This document shows, piece after piece, positions 33,961 to 48,900 of a DNA stretch of 64,000 bases (the stretch's first letter is position 1; each line of letters starts with the position of its first letter). Location: assembly GCA_964036665.1 (NCBI GenBank), contig OZ038529.1, positions 124,001-188,000 of the forward strand. Direction: 5' to 3'. The position numbers were made by a program, and so were the translations under genes. The notes under the pieces were generated by a model. That model did no database searches. It had not been told where the DNA came from and was given only the letters and a program-made list of their open reading frames with translations. The stretch comes from Gordius sp. MW1 (taxonomy: Eukaryota; Nematomorpha; Gordioida; Gordea; Gordiidae).

Positions 33961-36900
33961 TTAGTAATATGTTTCTCTTTCGATAAATCCTCCTCTATTG
34001 TGGCGAATGACCCATCTCCTCAATTCGTCATACACGAATATCAATAGACTGAACGGAGTGGGGGCAGCCACCAGAAAAATCTGAAATAGTAAATAATAAA
34101 TTTTTTAAAATAAAATCAAATTTAATTATGTTTAAAGAAGCATTAACATATTATTCTAACGTTGCAACACTATTATCTTACTTAAGGGGATACATTTTGA
34201 GGCCTCTGTCCATGCCTGGACAGTATGACAAAAAGGCAGCAACCGCGGTCTCAAAGAAAAGCCCAAAGTTAAGAACTTGATTTCTAAGGGAAAAAATAAG
34301 AGAATTCATTAAGAAGTCATTCTGCTAGCAAAATGTTAACAACTCAACATAATTTGTGAAGTTTACCCCATGCCTTGTTTGAATAAAGAATTTATCCGCG
34401 TTTTGCAAATGATCAGATCTGCCCATTGCACTATGACAATTGATATGAAGAATGCCGTATGACAGGTATGCTCTAAAATCTTTCGCTGTTCATAAGTCTA
34501 CCATATTGAATATTACAGATTAAACCATATTTAAGTTCAAAAAGCCTAATGTACATGGTCAATTACAATTTTAATTATTAAATTTTAACAAGATTGGTCA
34601 AAGCGACGTATATAGTGAACGGAGCCTATTAATGACTGAGTATTTAATTTTCAAATTGTATTTAACACTAAAAGTTAATAACATCTATTATCTTTGTCAA
34701 TAATTAGTTTACATCGTCACACCTTATGACTTTTCACTTACTATATGCAATAAATATATGTTAAATAGACTCTACTACGCATAAATTCCATTAACGGTAT
34801 TCAAGCACGCAAAGTAATCTTAAAACTTCTCAATTTTTTAACAAATTCATAATATTACTTTAACGTTAATTTAGATTTTAGATTAAAAAGGTATTTTATC
34901 AGATCTTACCCATTCTTGTCCGTAAGAATCTCTTAGGTCATTTATGGCACCGCTGTCCCACGATTTTCTAATACCGAAAAGATGCCTTGGCCAAAACCCA
35001 TTTTCCCCCATTATAACAAAATAAACGAAAAATCCGGCACAAGCCTGGATCATTCCCACTTGACCATAGGCCACACTTATTAACCTTTAAAGCGTAAAAG
35101 ATGCATTTAAATTTGGGCAAAACCATTAGTCCTAATAAGTTTAGAAGTAATATTATGTAATACTCCTATCTGAGAAAAAGTTAGTTCAATAAGTCTATGT
35201 ACATATGTTAATTTTCTCCCAGCAATTTTAAATTTTTTCATAGTGGTTAAAGGAACTGCAATAGTTGAGTCTTTAAATTTGTGAAACATATCTCTAATTG
35301 GAATTGGTATACGATATATATATATACAATTAATATAAATATATATATATTGATTCATGTATGTGTCCAAAATGAGCTAGTTTTGCAAAATTGTAATAAT
35401 AAATTATACTTTTTAAAGTGTTTTATAAATGCAAATATCCAAGGTATGTTTTATATAAAACCTTTCGTTGACTAATTTGTCGTATTTAGGATTGCGCGGT
35501 TTCCTTAACATAATATCACTTTCAGCTTTTTCATAGGCTAATGATATTGCTGGCACCTAGGAAAATTTAATGAGAGCTTTCATAACATCAGGATTTGATT
35601 AGAGCATTCGAAATTCGAAGTTACAGATTAAACATTTGGTTATACTTTTAACAGGTCATTCTATGTAAATAGCTTAAAACTGTAAAAATCACTATTCAAA
35701 TTTAAGAAACTTAACTTTGTACAAATTCTGTTTATTTATATGTTGCCTAATCACGTTTTTCAAAGAACATACTTAAAATATGGTTATTGAGCTTGCAACA
35801 AGTTATAAATGATCATTTTAATTTTGTTTTGATTGACCAATAATGTAGGCAATTGCAATTTCGAAGTCTTTTAATAATGTACTTTAAAGTTTAAACAAAA
35901 ATTTATAATAAAAATTGTGAGATAAATATGTTTATAATATAATTGTTTTATACTAATGATATCACTAATTTTTCCTTACTAAAAACCATCTTTCCAACAT
36001 ACTCATTTACTCAGAATCTTACAAAAAATCATCAGTGTTGACCTGAATAAATTTTTTTTTGTGATAAAATTCTAATACATATTAAATGGTCCTTTTAAAA
36101 GCCCTATGCCCCTTGTGTTCCAGAAATATCTCATAAACAAAATTGTTTTTTACAACATGGCCCTGTTAAAAATAAATGCTTCTCCTCAGGGAAGCTCGCT
36201 CCCCCAAACACTATATGTCCACCATCTAAGTTAATGTTGGGAGATAACATTAATATCAGCCCTTCTGGTACAGATATTCCTAATCTAATACCTCATCAAA
36301 CCTACTATACCACAAATGAAAAAAATGACATGACATGGAGCTGAGCCTTTTTATCTCAAGCATTTCCACCAACTATATCCAGAATTCCAAGGGGGGCCCG
36401 GGCGTTCATGCAACAGTTTTTAATAAACTTACTTAAAAATATTATTTCTCTCCCTTAGAACCTATCCTATTGGATTCTCTTTTTACATTTTATCTATTCC
36501 TCAAGACAAGGAAACAAATATCACTTATAATATTAAACAATCAGTTTTAAATTTTGACAGTCAAAACAGCCCTCCATCATATAACTAGAAAGGAATCCCA
36601 AATATTAACCCCCAAACAAAAAGCGAATGTAATCTCTAGAAAAATTCACTCATTCAACATCAAAAGTGCAATGAGATACCTTGAAGAAGACAATTCATTT
36701 TTAAGTCCTTCACAAAAATCATATGAAGAAATGGTTCTCAAGCATCCCCAGAGTCTATCTTCTACTTACCTATCGCCCTCGCAACCTTCAGATATTGCTT
36801 TTAAGTCATCAGACATTCGAGATGCCATCTTATCCTTTCCTATGGATTCTGCAGGTGGTCTCGACGGCATAAAACCAATTTTTTTAAAAGATCTTATAAC

Positions 36901-39900
36901 AATTGATAAAAATAACTCCTCCATCTTACTAGACTTACTCACAAAATTTTGTAACCTTTTCGTCAATGGGTGTATACCTAAAGATATAACGCCCATAGTC
37001 TTTGGAGATAAGCTTTTAGCTATAAGGAAGGCCGACAATTCAGAGGCATCGCTATCGGCGGTGTCTTTCGAAGAATTATTTCTAAATTAATTTGCTCGGC
37101 AATCAAACCCATATTGACCCCTACTTTAATTCCGCATCAACTAGGCTTTGGAGTCAAAGGAGGGTGCGAGATAGCTACCCATGGCGCACGCTTAGCCCTG
37201 AAACACCTCCCTCTGGGTGACTCCTTTATAAAACTGGATTTTTAAAATGCTTTCAATAGCATTCGCCGCACAGCCTTCATTAATGATTTTATCAAGCTAT
37301 TTCCCCAATACACCAACTACATCATTTTAAGTTACGGATGTCCTTCGATTTTGAAATTCGGAGAATTCTTCCTTGAATCCGCAGAAGGGATCCAACAAGG
37401 CGACCCCCTAGGCCTCCCTTTATTCTGCTTGGCTATAAATCACCTCTTAACGAAATTAACAAAAAATGTAAATTCACCCTTTATGTCTGGTATCTAAATG
37501 ACGCCACTCTCGTTGGCACCCCTGACAACCTAGTCCAAGCACTAGATGTAATACATGTTTTTTCCTTACTTTAAACTTATGTTTAAACGCCTCTAAAAGT
37601 GAAATATATTCGGACTTGGATAACATCCACCCAAAGTTTTTTAACTTTGCCAAAATTAAAAAAGACAATATGTATGTTTTAGGCGCACCTATCGGGGGCC
37701 CTGAGTGCCTTAAGAACTATTTAGACAAAAACCTCTCTTCTTTAAATACCAAATTAGACATTTTTAATTCTATGCCCTCTCATCATTCCTTTTACATTAT
37801 AATAAATTATTACAACATTAGCAAAATTTTATTCTGCTTCCGCTCCACGCAAGCTTTTTTATTTAAAGATGTCTTACACAATTATGAACATTTTTAAATC
37901 CACACTTGAATTAATTTTAAATATTTCTTTTAACACGAATACTTGGCTCCAAGCCACTCTTCCCACAATATCCGGCGGTCTAGGTATCGCTCCCCAACTG
38001 CGATTTCCTTAGCCGCCTTTATTTCCTCCTCCCTTTCTTTTAAACAATTATTAACGACCTTGTCCCTTTCTCACTCAACCCCTCTATCAATCAAGCCTTA
38101 TCTCTATGGAATGAGAATGTCAATTTAGGAGTTGACATTCCTCAATCATATTAAATGCAAGTTTGAGTCGCGGTTGTTGCTTACCTTCTCTCGACATGCG
38201 ATGCCAAACAGCATTGCAATCTTAGGTCATTGGCTTTCGACCAATTTGGTCATGAATGGCTTGAAGCTTACCCTAGTAAGTTTTCGGGAATGTTTTTAGA
38301 GAACCCCACCCTGTCCTTCAACATAGCCCTCCGCTTGGGCTGTAAATACACGTCCCATACCCCTGCCGGCTTTGTAATTCACTTGTAGATGAGGAAGCGC
38401 GTCACCCTCTAAATTGTAAATTTAACAAAAGCTGGTATAGTAGGCACTAAAAAATAAAACACTGCTTCAAGCTGCCCTCAGGGCAAAAGGTCCTTCCATC
38501 CTTGAACCGTCAGATCCCTCTCTCGAAGGGCGGATGCGTCCTGACGGTTCGTCACTTATCCCATGGGACAAAGGCCTATTCTTAAATGGGACTACACCTG
38601 TATTGACCTGTTTTTCCCCCCTCCAACGATACTCACGACCCCCTTGGATCGGCAAAGCATCGTAAATCCTTAAAATACTCAGCTTTATCACAAACCTCTA
38701 TTTTTATTCCTATCGTCTCGTCGTGCTCAGGGCCGTTTGGGAAGAGCGGATTAAATTTTTTTAAAGAACTCAATAAACGCTCGCCCCCTTCTAAAATATC
38801 AAATAGTTTTTTAGACAATCAATTGACATTGCAATCGCTAAATCCAATTCTTATTCTTTGATGGATTCAATGCCCATTCTTAAAGAAGTTGAAGAAACGG
38901 ATAATGCGTTTTAATCATTTTTTTATATATGTTTTCGTTCTTGTATCTTTTTTATTAATTCTACTCTATATTTTATACTTTTTTTTCTTAATAAAGCATG
39001 TCAATTCAAAAAAAAATCATCTTACCATATCGGTTCCTAAATCAATGCACAATATAGTGACAGTTCCTAATGCCAAAGGGATCCCAGCTATGATGTAGAA
39101 AAGGAAAGGGCTCATTTCAGGTATTTTACTGGTCAGTGTGTAGGCTATTGACTTCTTTAGGTTATCAAAGATTAGCCGTCCTTAGGTAACATATGATTCA
39201 AGCAAAATAATATTGATTAAGCACCAAGCTATAAACTTTGGATATTAAATTGAAAATTAAAATGTACATGTATTCTAAAGGAGTATTATACAATTTTTGT
39301 ATTTTAATTGTAAATGATATGCTTTTTCATCGTAATTTTATAAAGGGGTCGCAAAATATTTATATGATTTATGTTAATAAAAGTTGCCCGAAATGATCTA
39401 ATTCAATGAGCAATCTATTGCTTAACTATTTTAAATAAGTTTCTTTTTAAACAACTAAATTATTCCAACTCAATATTAATGTTATAAAGGCTTGAAATAT
39501 AACATGTCGTATTTGTTAGATATAAATCATATTTAAAAACTAAATTTTCAGAACAAGTTATATTTTGATTCAGAAACAAGGAAAACAAATTTTTAGAATT
39601 CTAACCTTCTTCGACACCAGTAACAATGGAAGCAAAATTATCATCTAACAGAACGATGTCGGCCGCTTGAATACTAACGTCACTGCCCTCTATACCCATG
39701 GCAACACCTAAGAATATAAGATTAAATAAATAAATAAATGCAAATAAATAAATAAAAAAATAAATTAATATATAAATTCCCACACCTATATCAGCTTTTT
39801 TGAGGGCTGGTGAATCATTTACCCCATCACCCGTAACAGCAACTATGGCACCTTGTCGCTGACAACCTTCCACTATGATAAGCTTTTGTTGGGGCGAAGT

Positions 39901-42900
39901 TCGAGCAAATACCATTTCTGGATGAATCCTCAGGGTTTCGTCTAATTCATCGGAGGACATATCTCTCAACTGACTCCCGTGAATTACAGCCGCCTTTGCT
40001 TCTCTACGCCATCAATTTTTTATTTATTTATTTGAAGTTATAAACATTATAGAAACAGATATGATATATAAATGATAAAATAGAAATAAAAAAATCACAA
40101 TGGAAATCGTTAAATCCACCAGGTTCGCGCTTTTAAAGTATTTTAGTCCTAAATGTAATTTCTTTATTTTAATGTAAACATATTGCAACAACAACAAAAA
40201 ATAAGTAAATATATATATTTCAATTAGAGCTCAAAGGTATTACAATTATAATCCGCGAGAAGTAGCCAGCTATCGGCCAAGAATTCGAATCATATTTAGC
40301 GATTAGGATGCAAATTTTTTAAGCAAGAAGTTAAGGGAATATTTGAAAATAAGGCAACCTGCAGATTTCTTTAGAAAATTTAATCGCGCATGGTGCGAAA
40401 GTCCCTGAGCATGAGGCAACAAAAAAATTATCACAAACATTAAAACTATTGTGTGTTGTTGGTTAACTCTAAAATAGAAAGGATCATTTGACCTATTTGC
40501 CCCATCTAACAGCAACAATAATTCTTTAGTTGTTGCCGAGGGGCGAAAAACCAATAAATGCAAAGCCCTTATGTCCTCAAACATTTTATTCCATTGATCG
40601 CTTCGTGTTTGGGCACCTTTGGCAAACAGGCCTTAGCTTTTTTAAAGATGTAGGAAGATGATGTCCCCCGTAACATTCAGTATCCATTTTACTGAAATAA
40701 GGACTTGGTATTCTTATGAAATACAATCTTAAATGGTTCGCGGATTTTTGGCCAATTTTGGAAGATCCTCTCGATGATGCTATATTAGTATGGCATTTAT
40801 ATCATTTTTTAAGGCATTTTATTTTATTGATTTTATGTATTTATTTTATATAATCCTCAACGGAGTTTTAACAAATAAATTTAAAAAAGATTAGCAAGGA
40901 GGGCATGTTAGGCAGATAGAGGATATGGTAGTGAAAAATCATTCAGATGGGGGGGGGAGAAGCAATTTAGATGTGGCGTGGGGCAAACAGAGATGTGATT
41001 GATAGAAGTATGTACGCAGAGCAAAAGACGCGGACAAAAGATAGAGGATTAACAACATTAACAAATGTTAAGCAGCGAAACCACTGGAACTCTCCATTCC
41101 TTACATTAATATTTTTGGTGCTTTTGTCTCGTCTCCAGAATAGTTTGAATAACATAGTAAATTTGTGTATTTATAATACAAGTGTCGGACTTATCATATT
41201 TCATTATCACAAATTAAATTAAAAAAACTATCATCATTTCATTGCACACCACATTAAAATACTTTTAGATCCTAGTTTATCTTTAGTTTAACTTAAGCTT
41301 CAGAATATATTGCTCGTAAGCGACTTGCCAAAACTGACGAGTTGACTCACAATGCATATATTAATATATCTAAGAAACCATTATTAAACTATGCTCACTA
41401 TACAAATGCAAAACACATTAAAACACATTCCTTCGGCCTCCAGTTTGTCTGTGAGTTTAACTTCAAGTCTATGAATATAAGCTCGTAGTCCAGTGTTAAG
41501 CCAAATGACGAGTTAACTCACATCGAATATATTAATGTATATACTGCGGAATGAAAGATCAGAAGACCTAATGTTATTTTGAGGAATTCTATGCCATTAG
41601 AGTTAAACGCGTTTAAATTGTGAGATTCAGTTTTTATGTGTATGATACGTGGAATCATAAATACATGATTACATAATATTATTTAATATCTAACATTGTT
41701 TCGAATCCTAAACCAAAGTTATTGAAGATTAGGACGACAATTTAAAAAAAATTGTAACGATTTTTGACATAAAATTAATAAGCTTTGCATCAATCTCATA
41801 ATTTGCTATTATTATATTTTGGATTAAAACAGTAGGTCTTCTGGAGATTTTATATCATAGAGTCATAAGCATAGCAAGGATTTAATTTAGACAAGCTAAA
41901 TGTATGTTAATTCCTATGCCTCCAATTTAAAAGCATGTAAATGCTAACCTCAATTGAAGTTCAAAAAACTGCCAAAAGTTTCAAATTTGGTTTTTAGAGA
42001 TGGTGTTAATATATTACATATAAAAGGTGATATTGTCAACCAATTGAAGGTAAAAATGATATACTTTAATAGTTCATTTATATTTTTATAACTGTAAATT
42101 TATCCAATAAAAAGCTTTACCAAAAATGTATTCTATTAGGGTGATTTTCGGATTTTTATAACAATTAAAATTCCGGGCCGTATATTTTAATAGGCGAAAA
42201 TTTGGGCCAGGGCCGGGCCCCTAATTTTTTAATTTAAAATTAGGGTCCGGGTCGGGCATTAGAAAATGGATTTTGCAGGTCTCTGGTCAAGGTGTACAGT
42301 CCAGCCCTAATATATTCAAAACCAATTTTCGATGATTCTAAAACATCTTTTAGCCGACACATATAAATGTATTTACTAATGTTTTATTTTAAAATTAATT
42401 GAAATTTCCAAAACAGGAACAGACCATTTCTAATAAGCTTTTACCATTTTTCTATCTATTTACAGCTTTTAATTCTTCCACAACACCTGCCACCCCCTTC
42501 CAAGCCAAAATATTCAATAAAAAAACCGTTGGTTTTAACAATATTAAGCTATTTTAGAAATAATAATTGTAACAAATTGATGTTTATATAATAATATTTA
42601 CCTGGGATTAACTTGTGAAACTGGCACGTCCAATCTTTTCGCAATTTCCTCCACTGTCATACTATCAGGCGATATGATACCAACTTGGCGGGAAATAGCC
42701 TCAGCCGTTATCGGATGGTCCCCAGTCACCATTATAACCTGCACAATTCATATAAAATTTAAATTTTATGCATTAAAAATGGTTAAAATGCTTTCAATTC
42801 TACACCACTGCTGGGAAACTATTTTGAAATGCTATGACAAAATTTCATAACATAATTAAAAAATTTGAAGACGTAATATTGAAAATTTGTTAATTTATAT

Positions 42901-45900
42901 ATTTACACATAATTTGACCCCCCCCCCCCCAAAAAAAAAAGAAGAAAAAAAACTTGCTAAAAGGACTTTTACTAACTTTTATGCCAGCGCTACGACATTT
43001 CGCTACTGCATCTGGCACGGCTGCCCTAGGTGGATCTATCATAGAAATCAAACCGACAAACCTGAAACCGGCTAAAGGAAAATTTATTTTTTCTTCATCA
43101 AAAGGGTACCCCCTTGGGAATTCTTCCAGTGGGAGCCAGTAATCACAAAATCCCAAAACTCTTTCACCCCTACCTCCCAATTCTGCGTAAGCTTCATTGA
43201 AATCAGCTTTTAATTTATCCGTTATAGGAATTTCTTTGCCATCTAACAATATAGTGTCGCATCTTTCTAAAATTGTTTCTGGAGCCCCTTTCATAACTAA
43301 TAAGTATCTAGCATCATCTGGTGTCTCGTGTATTGAAATCTATTATAAAACACATTTAAAATTATGATCTTTGGAAAATCTTATTGATAAATTACATAAT
43401 TCAGTTGGCATCTCATCGGCTTGAAAAAGCAATAAATTAATAAAAAATTTCATTTTTTTATATAAGTGTATGTACTTTTTTAATATGGTATTAAGCATAA
43501 ATTACCATAATATTTTATCGTTAAAATAATGTGAAATTTGAATTTATTTACTTGGTATTTGTTTGCGGAATTGAACGGAATTTCTAATATTTTTCTGTAT
43601 TTTAATCTCAGAGCTTCAACATCCCCATATGTTAATGTTACAGATTTTAATAGAGCCGTTTCCGATGCATCCCCCTGACATTCCCTTTTTATTCATTTTT
43701 TAAAAATTAACTTATAAATACAAAGTACTAAGTTTGTTTTTACAAAAATAAAAAAACATGCAAAAATTTTATTTTAATTTAAAATATGTAATAATATCTA
43801 GAAATAAAAATTAAAAAACCTGCGTTGAATTGGTATTTCGTTTTGACCTGGTTTAAAAAATGCACGATTGCATAGACCAGCAATGATTTCTAAAGCATTT
43901 CTTGTCTCATTATGAATTTTGTTTCCCGTCCCGGCAGTGGCTAAAATTCATTTTAATCATTTGCAATTAGGAATAAACTTGTATTAATTATATTTTTGGG
44001 GTATTTATTGAAAAAATAGAAAATTTTCGAACTAAAAATATTTTGTTTTTCCACCAAAAGTATACCTATCTGATTTTCTGAAGTGTCTGTCTCCCATATT
44101 TTGTCATCGTACCACATATGAGCTACTGTCATGCGATTTTGGGTCAGGGTTCCAGTTTTATCCGAACATATGGTAGAGGTTGAGCCCAATGTCTCTACCG
44201 CCTCCACATTTTTGACTAAGCAATTTTTAGCCGCCATTCTTTTAGCCGTTAACGTCAGGCAAACCTGTGATTTAAAAATTCAATTATTTATAAATCATGT
44301 TGAACATATTTTAAATTTTTTTTACATTTATCTGCAATTATTAAAAAATTAAATTGATATCTTATATGTATATTTTTTATTCCTTAATAGTCCAATCGTT
44401 AGCAATCGAGCATATTGAACAATTTTATTAATATTAAATTAAATAAATAATTAACCAGAAGTCAGTCAAACCAAAATTATACAATACATATACAAAAAAA
44501 ATAAATTGTTTACAACATTGGAGCCAATTATTCAGTTATTGAAATTTCACCTAGTCTACAGCAACACATATTTTAACTGGAATTATAGTATTAATTGTAA
44601 AAATCCAGGGAAAATTATTGAAAAAAATGATTTTGAGATAATGTTTACGGTGACAGTAGGTAAGAGGCCTTCAGGAACGTTGGCCACAATAATTCCAATG
44701 AGAAATATAACGGATTCTAACCAAGTGTAGCCCATAGTTAAGGCTATAATAGCGAAAGTAATTCCTAGGAAGAAAGCTACGGCCGTTATAATATTAATGA
44801 AATGATCGATTTCTTTATGAATTGGAGTTTCGCCTGCCTCTATATTAGAGGCTAAATTGGCTATCCGCCCCATAACTGTTCTGTCACCCGTCGATATTAT
44901 CACTCCTCTGGCGGTACCTTTGTCAAAACATTTTTTAATAAAATCTTTTATTTATTAATTATTTTATAATATATGCAAAATTCTCAAAGAAAATACAGCT
45001 TTTTATGGGCTTAAATTAATAAGTTAATTGTGATTTATTGAAATTACCTTCCACTGCATTAGTGGAAAAAAAGGCCAAATTTTTTGTTTCGAGAGGATTA
45101 TCACTTGTTTTGATAGGGGATCTGGATTGTGGTTCAGATTCACCCGTCAATGAAGAATTATCAACCTAGCAATGTATGTAAAACTTACTTCTACGAAAAC
45201 ATTTAATTTCTGTCTCTAGCAATACTTAAGTAACAATCTTATAAGTGTAATGATATAAAAAATTGAAAAGTTAGGATTTTTCTAAATATAATGTCAATTA
45301 ATAATCTATATCGTAAAGCGAAAAAATAATTTATATAATAAAATGGAATTACTTTAAAACCGTGACTATTGATGATACGTATATCAGCAGGGACCCTGTC
45401 CCCAAATCTAACTTCGACAACATCTCCAACAACTAAATTTTCCACGCCCATCGCTTGCTTAGCTCCATCTCGCCACACCACCGAATGCTAATAGAATTGC
45501 AATAATAAATTTGTAGAGGCTACGAATTAAATTGAACGCGCTAATTGGAATCAAAAACCTTCTTTCGCACGCTACTTTCCCTTGACCCCGTCTAGGCGAA
45601 TTCTAACACGTTACTTTATTTAATAGCCCCTCGCTTTTACTTAACCATCACGTTATTTTTATTTTAATAGCCCCTCGCTTGTACTTAACCATCACGTTAT
45701 TTTTATTTTAATAGCCCCTCGCTTGTACTTAACCATCACGTTATTTTTATTTTAATAGCCCCTCGCTTGTATTCAACCATCGCCTGATTATTCAAATGAT
45801 AATGGGCTCGCGCAGCTACATAAGCACAACCTTTAAAACATTATTATTCATTTTTTTGCAATAAGTATCTCTTCTAAATAATGAAATAAACCACTTCACA

Positions 45901-48900
45901 TTCTAAAAAATCTTTAATTTTTTCATTTTTTTAAAAAATTAAATTGCCCTTTCTAATTTTTTTTGTTTTTTATAAGCAGATTGATTTTTTTTGTCTATTA
46001 ATTGTATGCAAAACGTGCGAAAATATAATTAATAAGTAGGCATGGAGCCATGGATCAAAAATGTATTAGAATTTACAATTTCCATGGTGATATAATGCTT
46101 AACACAGAAATTTTTTGGGGTCGTGTGTAATTGAGATTTTACCATTTTATTATTTCTTTATTTTTATTTCATTAAGTCCATTTTTGATTGAACACTACCA
46201 ACGACGGTCCCAAGTCCGTGTGAAAAAAAGTGAAGGGTTAGCGTCAGGTCGGAAGCCGGCTGTAAAAAAGCAACTCCAAACAACATGGCAGCTTCAAATA
46301 CGAACTTATACCAGAATGCTAGGGCGTCCTCCTCAAACGACGCGCATTGCATCACCCGCCCGTGCAATGTGAAGAGTATACAAGGGTTACCGCCTCACTC
46401 ACAACGAAGGCGGTTAAGAAATCTAGTTATCGGACGGACAAGAGTGGCCAGCTGGAATGTGGGCACGCTGACGGGGAAGAGCATTGAGGTTGCGCAGATG
46501 CTAAAAAGGCGAAGGATACACATAGCGTGTCTACAAGAAACGCGGTGGCATGGAACAAAAGCCAGGGAGCTAGGAGATGGTTACAAGTTATACTACTCGG
46601 TTCCCCATCACGGAAGAACAGGGCCGGTATACATAGCGATTCCTTTAAGGACAAGGTAGTCGAAGTTAAACGATGCTCGGATAGATTGATGTGCATAAAG
46701 CTGGCGGATCAAGGCGGCCTTGTCAATGTTATTTGTGCGTATTCGCCCCAGGTTAAATGTTCCGAAAATGAGAAGGACGAATTCTATGAGAAGCTCGAAA
46801 AAGATACGCTACGTGAAGACTGACGAGAATCTCACCATCGGAGCAGACTTTAATGGGCACGTTGGGAAAGAAAGGGGAGTGTACGAACGAAATCACGGCG
46901 GGCATGGCTATGGGGTGAAGAATAAAGAGGGAGAGAAGTTACTACAGATGGCGCAAGCTTACGATATGGCCATTGTGAATACCTTCTTTCAGAAGCGTAC
47001 CGAACATTTAGCGACGTACAGCAGTGGGGATCACCTTACACAGGTCGACTACATCCTAGTGAAGCGCAAAAATTTGTGGCAAGTTAAAGATTGCAAGGTT
47101 ATACCGGGGGAAGAAATCGCCAAACAACATCGGCCAGTTGTCCTCGATATAGCAAGAAAGATTCTTCCCGAAAGGAGAAAAGTCTACACACCAAGGACAA
47201 AGTACGAAAAGCTTAAGGATGATCGTGCAAAGAAATGTTTCACGCTCGAGCAACTCCGCTCTTCAAGGTTGCAGGCTTGGGGGGGGGGCGACATTAACAA
47301 AAGGTGGGACACCGTTGCAAATGTTCTAAAGGAAACGGCCTTTCAAATCTTGGGACGAACTAAGGGCGGCATAGCTCACAAGCGTGAACTATGGTGGTGG
47401 AATGACTCGGTCAAAGAGGATATAAAAGAAAAGAAGGCGTTGTATCTACGATGGTACAAAACGAAGAAAGGAGAAGACTACGTGGCATATCGTGAAGCGA
47501 AACGCAAAGCTAAGATACCGGTTGCGATAGCGAAGAACGAGGCTTACACCGAGATGGCAAACAAGCTCGATACCAAGAGCGGCGACATAGTCATGTATAA
47601 ACTCGCAAAGATTAGGGAGAAAAAAAGTCGAGATTGAAAGTCATTAAAAGTGAAGAGGGACGAACGTTGTGCAAACCGAAGGAAGTCATCAAAAGATGGA
47701 AAGATTATTTCCAAAATATGATGAACAAAACGAATGATAGAAGACCGCTAGAGAGGGTGGAACCGAACTCGAACTTGGTTTTACCATTGCAGGCTTATGA
47801 ATTAGGCGCGCAACTAACGAAGTTGCGGAAAGGGAAAGCGCTAGGTCCCGATGATCTACCGATCGAAGCTTGGCTTGGGTGCAAAGGAGAAGGAATCGAC
47901 ATAATGACAGGCCTATTTAACGCTATGCTGTATGAGAGTCGTATCCCTGACCAATGGGAAAGTACGATCATACCCATATACAAAGGCAAAGGAGACGCGC
48001 AGGAATGTGGCAACTTTAGAGGTATCATGTTGACCTGCCACTCACTAAAACTACTAGAAAGGGTGCTAGTGAAAAGGCTGAATGACGAAGTATGTCTCTC
48101 GCCTAATCAGTTTGGATTCGTGGCCGGTAAATCAACGATGGATCCAATCTTTGCGTTGAAGCAGACGATGGAAAAATATGGCGACATAAGAAAGAACTTA
48201 CACATGGTCTTCATCGATTTAGAAAAGGCCTACGATACGGTTCCGAGAGACTTAATATGGTGGTCCCTTTGAGCCAGAAATATACCCAAAGGATATGTTC
48301 GACTTATCAAGGAAATGTATAATGGCGCGGTTGCATCTGTTAGGTCTACCGTAGGAGAAACGAAACCTTCCGAATAATAATGATTGGACTAAATCAAGGG
48401 TCAGCGTTAAGCCCATTCTTGTTTAATCTAATTATGGATACAATAACAAAGGACTTGCACAAGCCAGCCCCTTGGACTATGCTATATGCCGATGATATTG
48501 TCCTATGCGATGTAACAAGAGAAGGGGTTTTTCATCAGGCGAAAAAATGGTCAGAACGTTTTTCGGAATTCGGGTTAAAGGTCAGCGAGAAGAAAACGGT
48601 TTACGTGCAAACGATGGGCGGTAGTCCGCAAATGACAAAAATGACGGTCCAATGTACACGGAGGTTGATAAGTTCACATATCTTGGCTCGCTATTACATC
48701 AGGAGGGAGGATGTACCGCCGAAGTCCATTCTCGGATCAAGAAAGCATGGCTCAAGTGGCGCAGCATCTCCGGTGTTATGTGTGACAAAAAGATACCAAT
48801 TTGGTTGAAAAGCAAGGCGTACAAAACCATCGTGCGACCGGTCTTTCTTTACGGGAGCGAAACATGGGCTGTAACCACCGCGGAGGAGAAACTCTTGCAA

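Noticed and set aside
34060..34064. Programmed ribosomal frameshift in the ATPase last exon
   Set aside because: No slippery heptamer of a known type and no precedent in this family; homopolymer error or recent mutation is simpler.
35107..35370. Minus-strand open frame containing repeated Tyr-Ile
   Set aside because: It arises from a TATATA microsatellite in an ATPase intron.
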